From positions 61,712-125,711 of the forward strand of contig NZ_JASPHQ010000001.1 in the NCBI RefSeq assembly GCF_030227225.1: DNA of 64,000 bases. Reading direction: 5' to 3'. How positions within the stretch are numbered: the first letter of the stretch is position 1; every line of letters starts with the position of its first letter. The position numbers and the translations under genes were made by a program. Positions 55,466 to 64,000 of this stretch are shown in pieces. The notes beneath the pieces are model-generated. The model made no database searches. It saw only the letters and a list, made by a program, of their open reading frames with translations, and had not been told where the DNA came from. This DNA is from Corynebacterium rhinophilum (GTDB taxonomy: Bacteria; Actinomycetota; Actinomycetes; Mycobacteriales; Mycobacteriaceae).

Positions 55466-56809
55466 ATGACTCGACTATTTGGAACCGATGGAGTTCGCGG
55501 CCTCGCGAATAAAAAACTGACTCCCATTTTGGCCTTGACGCTGGGACAAGCGGCTGCGGAGGTCTTTACTGCGCAGCGCGAATCTTATGAGCGCCGCCCA
55601 CTGGCAATCATCGGCCGTGACCCCCGCGTATCGGGCGAGATGCTCGATGCCGCCATCGCCGCCGGCTTGGCGTCGCGCGGCGTGGACGTTGTGCGCGTGG
55701 GGGTGCTTCCTACCCCAGCTATCGCCTTTTTGACGGATGATTACGGAGCGGATCTCGGCGTGATGATCTCTGCCTCCCATAACCCGATGCCGGATAACGG
55801 CATTAAGTTCTTCTCCGCTGGCGGTAAGAAGCTGCCGGATAGCGTCGAAGATGAGATTCAGGCCGCGATGGATAACCTCGTTGAGGAAGGCCCAACGGGC
55901 ACGAAGTTGGGCCGGATTATCTCGGAGGCCCCCGATGGCCGTGAGCGCTACCTAGAGCACCTCAAGGAAGTCGTATCCACTGACTTAAGCGGCATCAAGG
56001 TGGTCGTGGATGCGGCTAATGGCGCGGCGTCTAAGGTCGCTCCCAGTGCCTATGAAGCAGCAGGCGCTGAGGTTATTCCGATTTACCACCGGCCCAATGC
56101 CTTTAATATCAACGAGAACTGTGGTTCTACCCATATCGAAAAAGCCCAGGCAGCGGTGCTTGAACACGGCGCCGATTTGGGCCTTGCCCACGATGGCGAT
56201 GCGGACCGCTGCCTCGCCGTCGATGCCGAAGGCAACGTCGTCGATGGCGATCAGATCATGGCCTTGCTCGCAGTAGGGATGAAGGAAGACAATGACCTGC
56301 GCTTTAACACGCTCGTGGCCACGGTCATGTCCAATTTGGGCCTGACGCTTGCCATGGAGGAGCAAGGCATTGAGGTCCGCCACGCGGCGGTGGGCGATCG
56401 CTATGTGCTCGAAGAGCTCCACCGCGGCGATTTCTCCCTGGGCGGCGAGCAATCCGGGCACGTCGTGCTTCCCGATGACTCCACTACCGGCGATGGCACC
56501 CTCACCGGCCTTTCCATCATGGCCCGTATGGCCAAGTCCGGAAAGAGCCTGAAGGAATTGGCCTCCGTGATGACCGTATTGCCGCAGGTGCTCATCAACG
56601 TTCCAGTATCCAATAAGGCGGCGATCATGGATTCTGCCGAGGTCAAGCAGGCCATCGTGGAGGCAGAAGAAGAGCTCGGGGAGACCGGCCGCGTCCTGCT
56701 CCGACCCTCTGGCACCGAAGAGCTGTTCCGCGTCATGGTGGAAGCTGCAGAAGAGGAACACGCCCGCAAGGTGGCAGGCAGGCTTTCTGCCGTCGTCGCC
56801 TCGGTATAG
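55466..56809 (+). CDS. glmM: Phosphoglucosamine mutase
   Basis: Interconverts glucosamine 6-phosphate and 1-phosphate for UDP-GlcNAc and peptidoglycan; 447 residues, the usual size. Phosphoserine loop [16 protein letters not shown] (about residue 100), metal loop DGDADR (about 245), sugar loop GGEQSGH, and phosphate-binding [15 protein letters not shown] near the end. ATG 55466 is chosen because the product then begins [15 protein letters not shown]. It supplies the same pathway as glmS at 63377. Confidence 0.97.
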   Translation: MTRLFGTDGVRGLANKKLTPILALTLGQAAAEVFTAQRESYERRPLAIIGRDPRVSGEMLDAAIAAGLASRGVDVVRVGVLPTPAIAFLTDDYGADLGVMISASHNPMPDNGIKFFSAGGKKLPDSVEDEIQAAMDNLVEEGPTGTKLGRIISEAPDGRERYLEHLKEVVSTDLSGIKVVVDAANGAASKVAPSAYEAAGAEVIPIYHRPNAFNINENCGSTHIEKAQAAVLEHGADLGLAHDGDADRCLAVDAEGNVVDGDQIMALLAVGMKEDNDLRFNTLVATVMSNLGLTLAMEEQGIEVRHAAVGDRYVLEELHRGDFSLGGEQSGHVVLPDDSTTGDGTLTGLSIMARMAKSGKSLKELASVMTVLPQVLINVPVSNKAAIMDSAEVKQAIVEAEEELGETGRVLLRPSGTEELFRVMVEAAEEEHARKVAGRLSAVVASV

Positions 56810-56825
56810 GCAGGAAAATAAGAAG

Positions 56826-56869
56826 TACTGGGAACCATTTGGTATAAACCCCAGTCCAATGAAGGTGAG
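56826..56869 (+). promoter_or_regulatory. Second copy of the 44-bp ESX-substrate element
   Basis: Same length and spacing as 50883-50926: TACTGGGAACCAT at the left, CCAGTCCAAT in the middle, AAGGTGAG at the right. It lies 37 bp before the EspC-like gene and right after glmM, so it probably drives the three-gene unit that follows. Confidence 0.7.
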
Positions 56870-56905
56870 CACACTTACCGCATATGGATTTGGGGATTTA
56901 TACCG

Positions 56906-57220
56906 ATGTCTGAGGTTTTTCTTCGCCCCGCAGAGGCGATGTCAGCACTACAACAAGCTATAAGCGCCAACGATGAACAGCGCCAAGCCCACCGCGCCGA
57001 TGTTCCAGACTTTCCCGTTGCCGCGGCTGGGCGGAATTTTTCCGGCCACGGGGAGCGCATACGCAGCATCCTCGCGCGCATTCATGACAATGGAACGTGG
57101 CGCTTAGACAATATCTCTGCCACGGGCCAGGCAGCGCACGATCAGATGCGCGCATTCGCCACGTACGATGCCGGCTTTAGCCGCTCCTTTGCAGGAGAAA
57201 GCGGAAAGGCAGTGGACTAA
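56906..57220 (+). CDS. EspC/WXG-like small protein, candidate type VII substrate
   Basis: 104 residues, mostly helical, no signal peptide. The size and the W/G-containing middle ([14 protein letters not shown], about residue 62) with a following helix resemble the EspC (DUF2580) and WXG100 families. It is not a canonical WXG protein, so the assignment is tentative. It shares the 44-bp upstream element with the WXG100 pair. Its TAA overlaps the ATG of the next gene (TAATG), which suggests it is made together with, and may chaperone or export, the large Pro/Glu-rich protein. Confidence 0.6.
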   Translation: MSEVFLRPAEAMSALQQAISANDEQRQAHRADVPDFPVAAAGRNFSGHGERIRSILARIHDNGTWRLDNISATGQAAHDQMRAFATYDAGFSRSFAGESGKAVD

Positions 57221-59010
57221 TGAGTACGCTGACTAAATCACTTTTAGGGGATTATTCCGCCGCCATTTCGCAGTTCCAACTGGCCTGCCTGGGACATTAT
57301 TCCGGCCCCAGTATGCCATTGGGGCTTCTGAGTGAGCTCATCAGCGCGGTAGATGGAATCGCCCCACAAAACATACTGCGCCACACCATCTCCGCGGTGG
57401 GAGGAAATCTCCCGCACGGCGGCGGCACGGGGTTTGCGGATTTTCTGCGCACGGATGATTCCGAAGTCGCCCATGGCACCTTGCGCGAGCACCTGACCGG
57501 CATTCAAAAAGATTTTGATATCCACCGCGATGAAGGAAAGCAGCTTACTGACTCTGCCAAGCAATGCTCGGGCGCTATTTCCGATGTCGTCGATACCTCC
57601 GATACCGCACTCACCGAGCTGATTTCTGCGGTAATCCCACTGCTCAATATCTTGTCCATGGTGGCTACCAGGCACCCGCTGGCCAAGTTCATTATTCCCA
57701 TCGTCTCTACCATTGGTGCGAAGATCATCGATGACACCAATGACTCCATCGCCAGCACGTGCCGGGACCGCGATGATGCCATTGAATCCTGCTATGACGA
57801 GTTTGAATCCCGCTGCGAATGTGTCTGTCAGCGGCCTCTTCCTGAGGAATGCCCCGAGCCGGCAGAGGCCGAGGAGGATTCCTGCCCACCGCCAGTGGAA
57901 AAGTGCCCAGATACGCCAGCTCCCACGCGTCCGATGCCCGATGGCGGGGGCGACACCACTTCCAACCCGCCACAGCCAGCGCAGCCGACGCAACCCGCAT
58001 CTACCGCTGAGTGCCCGCCCAAGCCGGAACCGATGCCAGAGCCGACCCCGGAGCCAAGGCCAGACCCGAAGCCAGAACCGAAGCCGGCACCGCAACCACA
58101 ATCCGCACCCGAGCCGAAACCAGCTCCCGAGCCGCAACCGGAGCCAAAACCAGGACCGACTCCGAAGCCGGCTCCTGAATCCTCACCTGAGCAGCACCCT
58201 TCCGGGTGCCAGTGCCAACAGTGCCGCGGTTTCGTAAACGAGCCGTCTCGACAGAACGAGTCCACGACCACCCCGGCGCACGCGGATCCGGATCCTGAGC
58301 CGGAACCCAAACCACAAGACTGCCCACCAGAACAACAGGAACACCCCGCACCGCAGCCAGAACAGGACGCAGTCCCTGAGCCTGAGCCGGAAGATTCTGA
58401 ATGCGAAGAAGAACCAACAACACCGGCTGCCGTGGAAGATGATGCGGCCTGTGACATCGAGTCCTCCTGCAGTGGCAGCTTGGGAATCGTTGGTGCAGGA
58501 ATCGCTTTGGTGGGCGTAGGTCTCATCATTGAAGGCGCTGCGGAGTGCCTGGAAAATATCGCCGATGCAGATTGCCCAGAGCCGGAACCGGAACCGGAAC
58601 CTGCGCCTGAACCGGAACCCGAGCCCGCACCGGAGCCTGAACCAGAACCTTGTCCTGAACCAGAACCAGAACCGGAACCGGAACCGGAGCCGTGCCCAGA
58701 ACCTGAGCCGCAGCCCGAACCCGCGCCTGAACCGTGCCCGGAAGACGGAACAATTGAGCCGCCTCCGGAGCTTTCTCAGGTGGAAGAACCGACCCCGCCT
58801 CCAGAAAAGGTGCAGCACCTACAGGCAGCGGAAGCCGCTGGAGCTGGAGCACCTGCGCCAGAGCCGCAGCCTCAACCTGAGCCTGCACCAGCACCGGCAC
58901 CGGAACCTGCACAGCCACAGGCCCCGGCACCAGCCCCAGCCCCTGAGCCTGCACCAGAGCCAAGCTCAGATGAACCATCCGTGACTGCACGAAAGGCAGG
59001 GCAGTGGTAA
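57220..59010 (+). CDS. Pro/Glu/Cys-rich repeat protein, candidate type VII effector
   Basis: 596 residues, no signal peptide, no family recognised. Residues about 1-195 are helical ([30 protein letters not shown]). Residues about 195-415 are Pro/Glu/Lys-rich with many cysteines (CECVCQ, CQCQQC). A Gly/Ala/Val hydrophobic helix follows at about 420-445 ([19 protein letters not shown]). From about 450 there are long PEPEP-type repeats with regularly placed CPEPEP units, and then a Pro/Ala tail. The layout (exported-type helical head, membrane-active segment, extended wall-spanning repeat) suggests a surface or effector protein moved by the ESX system, together with the EspC-like protein. Confidence 0.65.
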   Translation: MSTLTKSLLGDYSAAISQFQLACLGHYSGPSMPLGLLSELISAVDGIAPQNILRHTISAVGGNLPHGGGTGFADFLRTDDSEVAHGTLREHLTGIQKDFDIHRDEGKQLTDSAKQCSGAISDVVDTSDTALTELISAVIPLLNILSMVATRHPLAKFIIPIVSTIGAKIIDDTNDSIASTCRDRDDAIESCYDEFESRCECVCQRPLPEECPEPAEAEEDSCPPPVEKCPDTPAPTRPMPDGGGDTTSNPPQPAQPTQPASTAECPPKPEPMPEPTPEPRPDPKPEPKPAPQPQSAPEPKPAPEPQPEPKPGPTPKPAPESSPEQHPSGCQCQQCRGFVNEPSRQNESTTTPAHADPDPEPEPKPQDCPPEQQEHPAPQPEQDAVPEPEPEDSECEEEPTTPAAVEDDAACDIESSCSGSLGIVGAGIALVGVGLIIEGAAECLENIADADCPEPEPEPEPAPEPEPEPAPEPEPEPCPEPEPEPEPEPEPCPEPEPQPEPAPEPCPEDGTIEPPPELSQVEEPTPPPEKVQHLQAAEAAGAGAPAPEPQPQPEPAPAPAPEPAQPQAPAPAPAPEPAPEPSSDEPSVTARKAGQW

Positions 59011-59288
59011 TGAATAACGATTTTGCAGAATTCGCGCAGGGGTTTCGCGAGCGCACTGCTCGCCGCATGCTGGAATTTGAAAAAAGCCTGGCTAAGGCCC
59101 AAGACGAGCTAGAAAAGTCCACGGCCAAGGCCGTCCAACAGGCCAAAAATGAGCAGCATGGGGGAAGGGAAGGTGATGCGGTGGGGCATCGGCAAGCAGC
59201 TGCTGGAACGTGGCGCCAAAATGGTGCTGCCCCAACGCGTGGCAGTAACGCATCGGGGCAGGTGAAATCTGTGCTGCGACGTGGATAG
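59010..59288 (+). CDS. Small helical protein, third gene of the ESX-like unit (possible frameshift)
   Basis: 92 residues from ATG 59010, which overlaps the stop of the Pro/Glu-rich gene (TAATG). The first 45 residues form a charged helix (FAEFAQGFRERTARRMLEFE ... ELEKSTAKAVQQAK). After about 59150 codon use becomes atypical in this frame. The +1 frame (ATG 59149 to TGA 59265) instead reads MRWGIGKQLLERGAKMVLPQ with normal GC-rich third positions. One base lost or gained near 59150 would join the two. Function unknown. Confidence 0.55.
   Translation: MNNDFAEFAQGFRERTARRMLEFEKSLAKAQDELEKSTAKAVQQAKNEQHGGREGDAVGHRQAAAGTWRQNGAAPTRGSNASGQVKSVLRRG
59183..59197 (-). repeat. Dispersed 14-mer, reverse copy (in small ESX-like gene)
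   Basis: Reverse complement of GCTTGCCGATGCCCC, within the part of the gene where the reading frame is uncertain. Confidence 0.8.
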
Positions 59289-59310
59289 GCCTAGTTCAGC
59301 GAGTTAGCTT

Positions 59311-60144
59311 TTAGTCATCGCGGGCAACGCCGGCGCGCTCGGCCAGGTCGTCACCGGTCAAGCTTTCAACCTTCTTTGCGCTCGCCTCAGGATCCGCAAA
59401 GCCGTCATAGGCGGACTCGCCGGCAAGGGTGGAAAGCAAGAAGCCGGTGACGAGACCGCGGGCGATTTCGGTGGGGCCGGATTGGAAGGCGCCGGAACCG
59501 ATGGCCAATTTGCGGAAGCGATCTTCGCTAAAGCCGGCCTGCGTGCCCTTATCGATGGCCCGGTAGGCCACCTGGCCGCGCCAGTTATAGGCCAGCTTGG
59601 CGGGGTTTCCGGCATTGAAAATATCATCGCGCCCAGAGCCAATGACCAAGCCCGGCGTATCGAGGCTGCGGGCGGCCTCGACGGAGGACGGGGCGGTCAC
59701 TGCGGGATAAATCGCTGCGACGGCCTTGACCTTCGGGTTATCAACCGCGCTCAAAACCGCGGTGCCGCCGCCCATGCCGTGGCCAATCATGCCGAGCTTG
59801 CCCGGCGATACGGTAATATTGCCGGTTCCGAGTTTTACCCCAGCGGCGATCTGCAACGCAGATTCCATGTCTGCAGACAGGTTGCGGTGGTCAGGGAACA
59901 TGCCGGTCTCAGAATCGGGGGCGACCACGACGATGCCCCAGCTGGCGAGGTGGCGCAGCGTGGCGTGGTAATCCTTGATTTTGTGCATCCAATCGTGGCC
60001 AAAGGCGACGGCGGGCAGGCCTTGGCCTTCCGCAGGGGTATAAACCTTGCCGGTAATACCTGCATAATCGAGGTCGCCAACCAGCACGCGGTTGCGGCCA
60101 CGCTTCGATAATGTTCCGAGGTGTTTATTCAAATTCGCAGACAC
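59311..60144 (-). CDS. Alpha/beta-hydrolase-fold protein lacking the catalytic serine
   Basis: 277 residues, dienelactone-hydrolase/chlorophyllase-like fold without signal peptide. The strand-helix order fits (GLPAVAFGHDWMHK oxyanion region, IVVVAPDSETG, KLGMIGHGMGGGTAVLSAV nucleophile elbow, LVIGSGRDDIF acid strand). The elbow reads G-H-G-M-G where active enzymes have G-H-S-M-G, and the usual late histidine is replaced (KGTQAGFSED). So it is probably not a serine hydrolase; a binding or scaffold role is possible. The C-terminal 60 residues are helical and charged. Convergent with the preceding ESX-like unit. Confidence 0.75.
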   Translation of the reverse strand: MSANLNKHLGTLSKRGRNRVLVGDLDYAGITGKVYTPAEGQGLPAVAFGHDWMHKIKDYHATLRHLASWGIVVVAPDSETGMFPDHRNLSADMESALQIAAGVKLGTGNITVSPGKLGMIGHGMGGGTAVLSAVDNPKVKAVAAIYPAVTAPSSVEAARSLDTPGLVIGSGRDDIFNAGNPAKLAYNWRGQVAYRAIDKGTQAGFSEDRFRKLAIGSGAFQSGPTEIARGLVTGFLLSTLAGESAYDGFADPEASAKKVESLTGDDLAERAGVARDD

Positions 60145-60346
60145 GCATTCTAGGATAGATGAAGATCACCCCGTGCTGGTGGCAAGGGGTGGCGAGTGGC
60201 ACATGCGGGGGATTCGCGGAGGCCAAAAGGGGTGCGCGGCGCCGAAGTTATATGGGTTGCCTTACTTGCGCGCCGGCGAGAAGACGGGCGAAAATGTGCA
60301 CTAGGTAACATTCTCTATGCTTCTCTGGGAAGGCAGGTCGCCGCAT

Positions 60347-63151
60347 ATGACTACCGGCACCCTTAAGATCGACCAATTATTTTCGCAGGATGGGCCGGAG
60401 GTAAAGACCGGCATCATCGACAGGGTGGCCTATGCCTCCGATGCCTCGCACTACCTCTACACCCCAAAGGCCGTGATTGAAGCGCGCTCGGCAGAACACG
60501 TGGCTGCCATTTTCAAAGCGGGGCGGCAGCACGGTATTCCGGTGACCTTGCGCTCGGGTGGTACCTCCTTGGCTGGCCAGGCCTCCGGCGAGGGCTACCT
60601 GGTGGATGTGCGCAAGCATTTCCGGGGCATAGAAGTCCTCGATGACGGCAAGCGGGTGCGCGTGCAGCCAGGGGCGACCGTGCGCCAAGTCAATGCGCGT
60701 TTGGGGTTGCGCAACCGCAAGCTCGGCCCGGACCCGGCCAGCGAGGCGGCCTGCACCATCGGCGGTGTGGTAGCGAATAATTCCTCCGGCATGGCCTGCG
60801 GCACCGAGTTCAATACCTACAACACATTGGAATCGCTGACCTTTGTCTTGCCTTCTGGCACGGTGATCAATACCGCGGACTCTGATGCGGACCGGCAATT
60901 CCAAGCGCAAGAACCCGAGCTGGTGGATACGCTGATCCGCCTGCAGCGCCGCGTGCGCGATAACCAGGAATCAGTAGATATCATCCGCCGCCACTTCCAG
61001 CTGAAAAATACGATGGGTTACGGGCTTAATTCCTTCCTGGATTTTGAAAGCCCCGTCAAGCTCTTTGAGCACCTCTTGGTTGGCTCCGAAGGAACACTCG
61101 CGTTTATCGCGGAAGCGGTCTTTCGCACCGTCAACATTTCAGACCTCACGACGACCACCGTGGCGGTCTTTACCGATCTCTCCGCCGCTACGAAGGCGCT
61201 GCCTTCCCTGGTGGAGACCGGTGCCGCCACCCTGGAGCTAATGGATTCTGCCTCTATTCGCGTCGGCCAAGGATTCGATAAGGTCCCGCAGGCCATTACC
61301 GGCTTCGATGTGGATTCACAGGCCGCGCTGCTCATCGAGTACCAATCCGATGACAAGGAAGAGCTGCGGGAAAAAGAAAACAAGGGCTCGTCTCTTTTGC
61401 GCGAATTGGACCTCCAATCGCCGGCGGAGTTTTCTGCCGATATTCCCACCCGCACCGCCGCGTGGAACTTCCGCAAGGGCTTGTATGCCCAGGTGGCAGA
61501 AGCAAGACCTTCAGGAACCACGGCGCTCTTGGAAGACGTTGTGGTGCCGGTGGGGGATTTGGCCGATACTTGTTCTTCCTTGCAGGAGCTTTTTACCCGC
61601 TATTCCTACGATGATGCGGTCATTTTCGGCCACGCGAAAGATGGCAATATCCACTTCCTTCTAACGGACCGCTTCGAAGGCGATAGCGCCATTGGCCGTT
61701 ATAACAACTTCAATGAGGAAATGGTTGACTTGGTGCTTTCGGCGGAGGGAAACCTCAAGGCCGAGCACGGCACCGGCCGCGCCATGGCCCCGTATGTGCG
61801 CCGCCAGTACGGCGATGAGCTTTACGAGGTCATGCAGTTGCTCAAGCGCGCCTGCGATCCCGCTGGGACCATGAACCCAGGCGTCATCTTAGACGATGAC
61901 CCCGATGCACACATTACAAATATCAAGCTCAACCCCACGGTGGAGGAGGAAATCGACCCGTGCGTTGAGTGCGGCTATTGCGAGCCGGTCTGCCCGTCCA
62001 GGGATCTCACCTTGACCCCGCGCCAGCGCATCGTGGTGCGCCGTGCCCGCCAGCGGGCGCAGGAAAGTGGCGATACGCACTTAGTTGCAGAACTTGATGA
62101 GGCTTATGAGTACATGGGCATCGATACGTGCGCCGTGGATTCCATGTGTCTAACCGCATGCCCAGTGGGCATCGATACCGGTAAATTTATCAAGAAGCTG
62201 CGCCACGAGAAGGCCGGGGCCGCAGAAGAAAAGGTCTGGTCCACTGCCGCCAAGAATTGGCAGGTTACTAGCCGCGGTGCGGCAACGGCGCTTACCGGCG
62301 CGCACATGTTGCCGGCGCAGCTGGTCACGAAGGTCACCGATGCGGCCCGCTCGCTCGTCGGCCCCGATTCTGTGCCGGGATACCAACCGGAGTTAGGTAA
62401 GGGCGGCAAGTCCCGCGAGCGCCTGGCCGGGCGCGTGGGCGATCGCTACGCTGAGACCTCGGGAATCTACCTTCCAGCCTGCGTAAACTCCATGTTCGCC
62501 CCGCAAGGCAAAGGCATGGGAGCGACGGAAGCCTTCGTTACCGTCTTGGAGCGGGCGGGGATAGCGCTGGAGGTTCCCAAGGGCATCGAAAAGCTCTGCT
62601 GTGGAACGCCATGGTCCTCAAAGGGCATGCGCAAGGGCCACGACATTATGGAGCAGCGCGTGCGCGAGACCGTCATGGAGGCTACCGATAACGCCCGCCT
62701 TCCCGTGATTGTGGACGCGTCCAGCTGTACCGCCGGCTTCCAGGAGATGCTGGAATCCGTGGGCATCACCGTCATCGATGCGCTGAGCTTTACCGCCGAT
62801 ACGCTGCTGCCGCGCCTTGAGACCACCCAGCCGGTCGATTCCATGACGATTCATCCAACTTGTTCGGCGTTCCAGCTTGGCATGATGGGAGATGTTGAAA
62901 AGGTCGCCCGCGCCGCAGCTACGGAGGTGCACATCCCCACCGCCTGGAATTGTTGCGGCTATGCCGGCGACCGCGGCATGCTCCACCCGGAGCTCACGGA
63001 GTCCGCCACCCGCGCCGAGGCCGCCCAGGTCCACGAGCTGGGCGCGCAGTATCACGCCTCTACCAACCGCACGTGTGAGCTGGGCATGACCCGCGCCACC
63101 GGCGAGGATTACCACCACGTCCTGGAGATGCTGGAGCGCGCCACCCGCTAG
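60347..63151 (+). CDS. FAD- and Fe-S-binding oxidoreductase, D-lactate dehydrogenase type
   Basis: 934 residues from ATG 60347 (GGGAAGG ribosome site upstream), a fusion like quinone-linked D-lactate dehydrogenases of actinobacteria. An FAD_binding_4 domain (residues about 35-250: TLRSGGTSLAGQASGEGYLV, GGVVANNSSGMACG) is followed by an FAD-oxidase C-terminal domain (to about 530, HAKDGNIHFLL). Next comes a ferredoxin-like pair of clusters (CVECGYCEPVCPSRDL; CAVDSMCLTACPVGID) and two CCG-type cysteine-rich domains (LCCGTPWSSKG; WNCCGYAGDRG). Expected to pass electrons from D-lactate to menaquinone. Substrate is inferred. Confidence 0.9.
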   Translation: MTTGTLKIDQLFSQDGPEVKTGIIDRVAYASDASHYLYTPKAVIEARSAEHVAAIFKAGRQHGIPVTLRSGGTSLAGQASGEGYLVDVRKHFRGIEVLDDGKRVRVQPGATVRQVNARLGLRNRKLGPDPASEAACTIGGVVANNSSGMACGTEFNTYNTLESLTFVLPSGTVINTADSDADRQFQAQEPELVDTLIRLQRRVRDNQESVDIIRRHFQLKNTMGYGLNSFLDFESPVKLFEHLLVGSEGTLAFIAEAVFRTVNISDLTTTTVAVFTDLSAATKALPSLVETGAATLELMDSASIRVGQGFDKVPQAITGFDVDSQAALLIEYQSDDKEELREKENKGSSLLRELDLQSPAEFSADIPTRTAAWNFRKGLYAQVAEARPSGTTALLEDVVVPVGDLADTCSSLQELFTRYSYDDAVIFGHAKDGNIHFLLTDRFEGDSAIGRYNNFNEEMVDLVLSAEGNLKAEHGTGRAMAPYVRRQYGDELYEVMQLLKRACDPAGTMNPGVILDDDPDAHITNIKLNPTVEEEIDPCVECGYCEPVCPSRDLTLTPRQRIVVRRARQRAQESGDTHLVAELDEAYEYMGIDTCAVDSMCLTACPVGIDTGKFIKKLRHEKAGAAEEKVWSTAAKNWQVTSRGAATALTGAHMLPAQLVTKVTDAARSLVGPDSVPGYQPELGKGGKSRERLAGRVGDRYAETSGIYLPACVNSMFAPQGKGMGATEAFVTVLERAGIALEVPKGIEKLCCGTPWSSKGMRKGHDIMEQRVRETVMEATDNARLPVIVDASSCTAGFQEMLESVGITVIDALSFTADTLLPRLETTQPVDSMTIHPTCSAFQLGMMGDVEKVARAAATEVHIPTAWNCCGYAGDRGMLHPELTESATRAEAAQVHELGAQYHASTNRTCELGMTRATGEDYHHVLEMLERATR

Positions 63152-63178
63152 CGGTCCGGTAGGGAAGGGGCGCGGCTG

Positions 63179-63192
63179 CTTGCCGATGCCCC
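63179..63192 (+). repeat. Dispersed 14-mer CTTGCCGATGCCCC (intergenic)
   Basis: Exact copy 28 bp after the D-lactate dehydrogenase stop, before a GC-rich hairpin. Confidence 0.8.
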
Positions 63193-63198
63193 TTCTTC

Positions 63199-63231
63199 TC
63201 CCGCGCCCTCAGCCAGCCGCAGCGCGGGAGG
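63199..63231 (+). terminator. GC-rich hairpin after the lactate dehydrogenase gene
   Basis: CTCCCGCGC pairs with GCGCGGGAG around a 15-base loop. No T-run follows, so termination is uncertain. Confidence 0.55.
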
Positions 63232-63376
63232 GCTGCTCACCGAGGGTGCGAAAACTAGCGGTGGGCAGACCAGTTTTCAGTAACTATAAAAGGCCTGAAT
63301 TAGTATGTGGCCATAAATAACAGGCCCCTAGTCCAACCCCCGGTTCGTGTTGACCAATGAGGTAGGATTCCTTTTT

Positions 63377-64000
63377 ATGTGTGGAATTGTTGGATATGTT
63401 GGTCAAGCTAGCGGTGACCGCGAATACTTCGCTCTGGATGTAGTCGTGGAAGGTCTGCACAGACTGGAATACCGCGGCTATGACTCCGCTGGTGTGGCGA
63501 TGTACGCCGATGGGGAGATTAGCTGGCGGAAGAAGGCGGGCAAGGTTGCTGCCTTGGACGATGAGATTGCAGCGCGTCCGCTGAAGGATTCCGTTTTGGG
63601 AATCGGGCACACCCGTTGGGCCACGCACGGTGGTCCGACCGATCTCAATGCGCACCCGCACGTCGTTGACGGCGGCAAGCTGGCTGTGGTGCACAACGGC
63701 ATCATCGAAAACTTCGCGGAGCTGCGGACCGAGCTCTTGAACAAGGGCTACAACTTCGTTTCTGAAACCGATACTGAAGTTGCCGCTGCGTTGCTTGGCG
63801 ATGTTTTCCATAATGACGCCGCAGGTGACCTCACCAAGGCAATGCAGTTGACCGCAAAGCGCCTCGACGGTGCGTTTACTCTGCTGGCTATTCACGCTGA
63901 CCAGCCGGATCGCATCGTTGCTGCCCGCCGCGATTCGCCCTTGGTCATCGGCTTGGGCGAGGGTGAAAACTTCTTGGGCTCTGACGTATCGGGCTTTATT
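63377..64000 (+). CDS. glmS: Glutamine-fructose-6-phosphate aminotransferase, N-terminal part
   Basis: Makes glucosamine 6-phosphate from fructose 6-phosphate and glutamine, the substrate of GlmM. 208 codons are in the window and the gene runs off the end (family about 620 residues). The class II glutaminase domain is clear: N-terminal nucleophile cysteine in MCGIVGYVG, RLEYRGYDSAG, GHTRWATHG, NGIIENF and SDTEV-like SETDTEV. ATG 63377 is fixed by the need for Cys2. No glmS ribozyme is expected in this phylum and none is recognised upstream. Confidence 0.97.
   Translation, partial: MCGIVGYVGQASGDREYFALDVVVEGLHRLEYRGYDSAGVAMYADGEISWRKKAGKVAALDDEIAARPLKDSVLGIGHTRWATHGGPTDLNAHPHVVDGGKLAVVHNGIIENFAELRTELLNKGYNFVSETDTEVAAALLGDVFHNDAAGDLTKAMQLTAKRLDGAFTLLAIHADQPDRIVAARRDSPLVIGLGEGENFLGSDVSGFI

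Noticed and set aside
57828..58818. Gly/Ser- and Phe/Arg-rich frames antisense to the Pro/Glu repeat gene
   Set aside because: They are the complement of the CCGGAACC-type repeat DNA; the plus frame has a start overlap and neighbours that support it.
58020..58980. Repetitive DNA considered as a CRISPR or satellite array
   Set aside because: The repeat unit is a 6-base coding repeat for Pro-Glu without spacers of constant length.
63232..63376. glmS leader considered for a glmS ribozyme
   Set aside because: The ribozyme is known mainly from Firmicutes and no core pseudoknot elements are recognisable here.

Overview
The window is a high-GC actinobacterial chromosome segment, almost certainly Corynebacterium. 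The evidence is the S10/spc/alpha ribosomal protein gene order (rplN-rplX-rplE ... rpsH-rplF-rplR-rpsE-rpmD-rplO ... secY-adk-map ... infA-rpsM-rpsK-rpsD-rpoA-rplQ-truA), an ESX-4-like type VII secretion locus directly upstream of rplM-rpsI, glmM and glmS, DtxR-type iron boxes, and a tmsA/tmsB pair for tuberculostearic acid. That lipid pair points to the lipophilic C. tuberculostearicum/aurimucosum neighbourhood (inference).

Layout. 1-2.7 kb: iron-siderophore ABC importer (two permeases and an ATPase). 2.8-7.4 kb: sucrose use (small membrane protein, PfkB sugar kinase, GH32 hydrolase, sucrose PTS EIIBCA). The kinase and the hydrolase diverge from a 20-bp gap that seems to hold one symmetric -10 element. 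7.5-8.2 kb: decayed metN-metI. 8.5-9.7 kb: rplN-rplX-rplE with a terminator. 9.8-17.9 kb: accessory island with an IS30-type remnant, a secreted protein/membrane protein pair, an 1162-residue LPxTG-like surface protein, a class F sortase broken by one stop codon, a siderophore-interacting protein and a siderophore-binding lipoprotein. At 17854/17855 the next permease gene is cut and joined to a second, diverged 3' part of rplE. 18.3-24.5 kb: broken formate/nitrite transporter, then an iron-regulated hydroxamate siderophore operon (PLP decarboxylase, N-monooxygenase, and a GNAT/NIS-synthetase fusion). 24.5-26.8 kb: gene remnants and fdhD. 27.1-29.8 kb: rpsH to rplO. 30-32.8 kb: tmsAB. 33.2-41.8 kb: secY to truA with a secreted L,D-transpeptidase. 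41.9-51.7 kb: ESX-4-like locus. 52-53 kb: rplM-rpsI. 53.3-55.3 kb: BCCT transporter with one amber stop. 55.5-56.8 kb: glmM. 56.9-59.3 kb: three genes that look like a type VII effector set. 59.3-63.2 kb: a hydrolase-fold protein without its catalytic serine and a large FAD/Fe-S D-lactate dehydrogenase-like protein. 63.4 kb to the end: glmS (partial).

How the parts fit. The binding protein and sortase-side genes (15.6-17.5 kb) and the permeases/ATPase (1-2.7 kb) are one importer split across the window. The first 77 bases are identical to 17778-17854, and that permease would be whole if 17854 were followed by base 78. The break coincides with a duplicated rplE end that differs at about 5% of bases, so either a real rearrangement or an assembly chimera has to be considered before 17.8 kb is taken at face value. 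Genes with internal deletions, frameshifts or nonsense codons (metN, metI, sortase, FNT, a dehydrogenase, the gene after fdhD, BCCT) are unusually dense.

The points most worth following are: a 44-bp element shared by the WXG100 gene pair and the unlinked EspC-like gene, which ties a Pro/Glu/Cys-rich protein to type VII secretion; a 14-base motif present six times between 42.8 and 63.2 kb; the shared leaderless promoter at 4054-4073; and the GNAT-NIS fusion in the siderophore operon.
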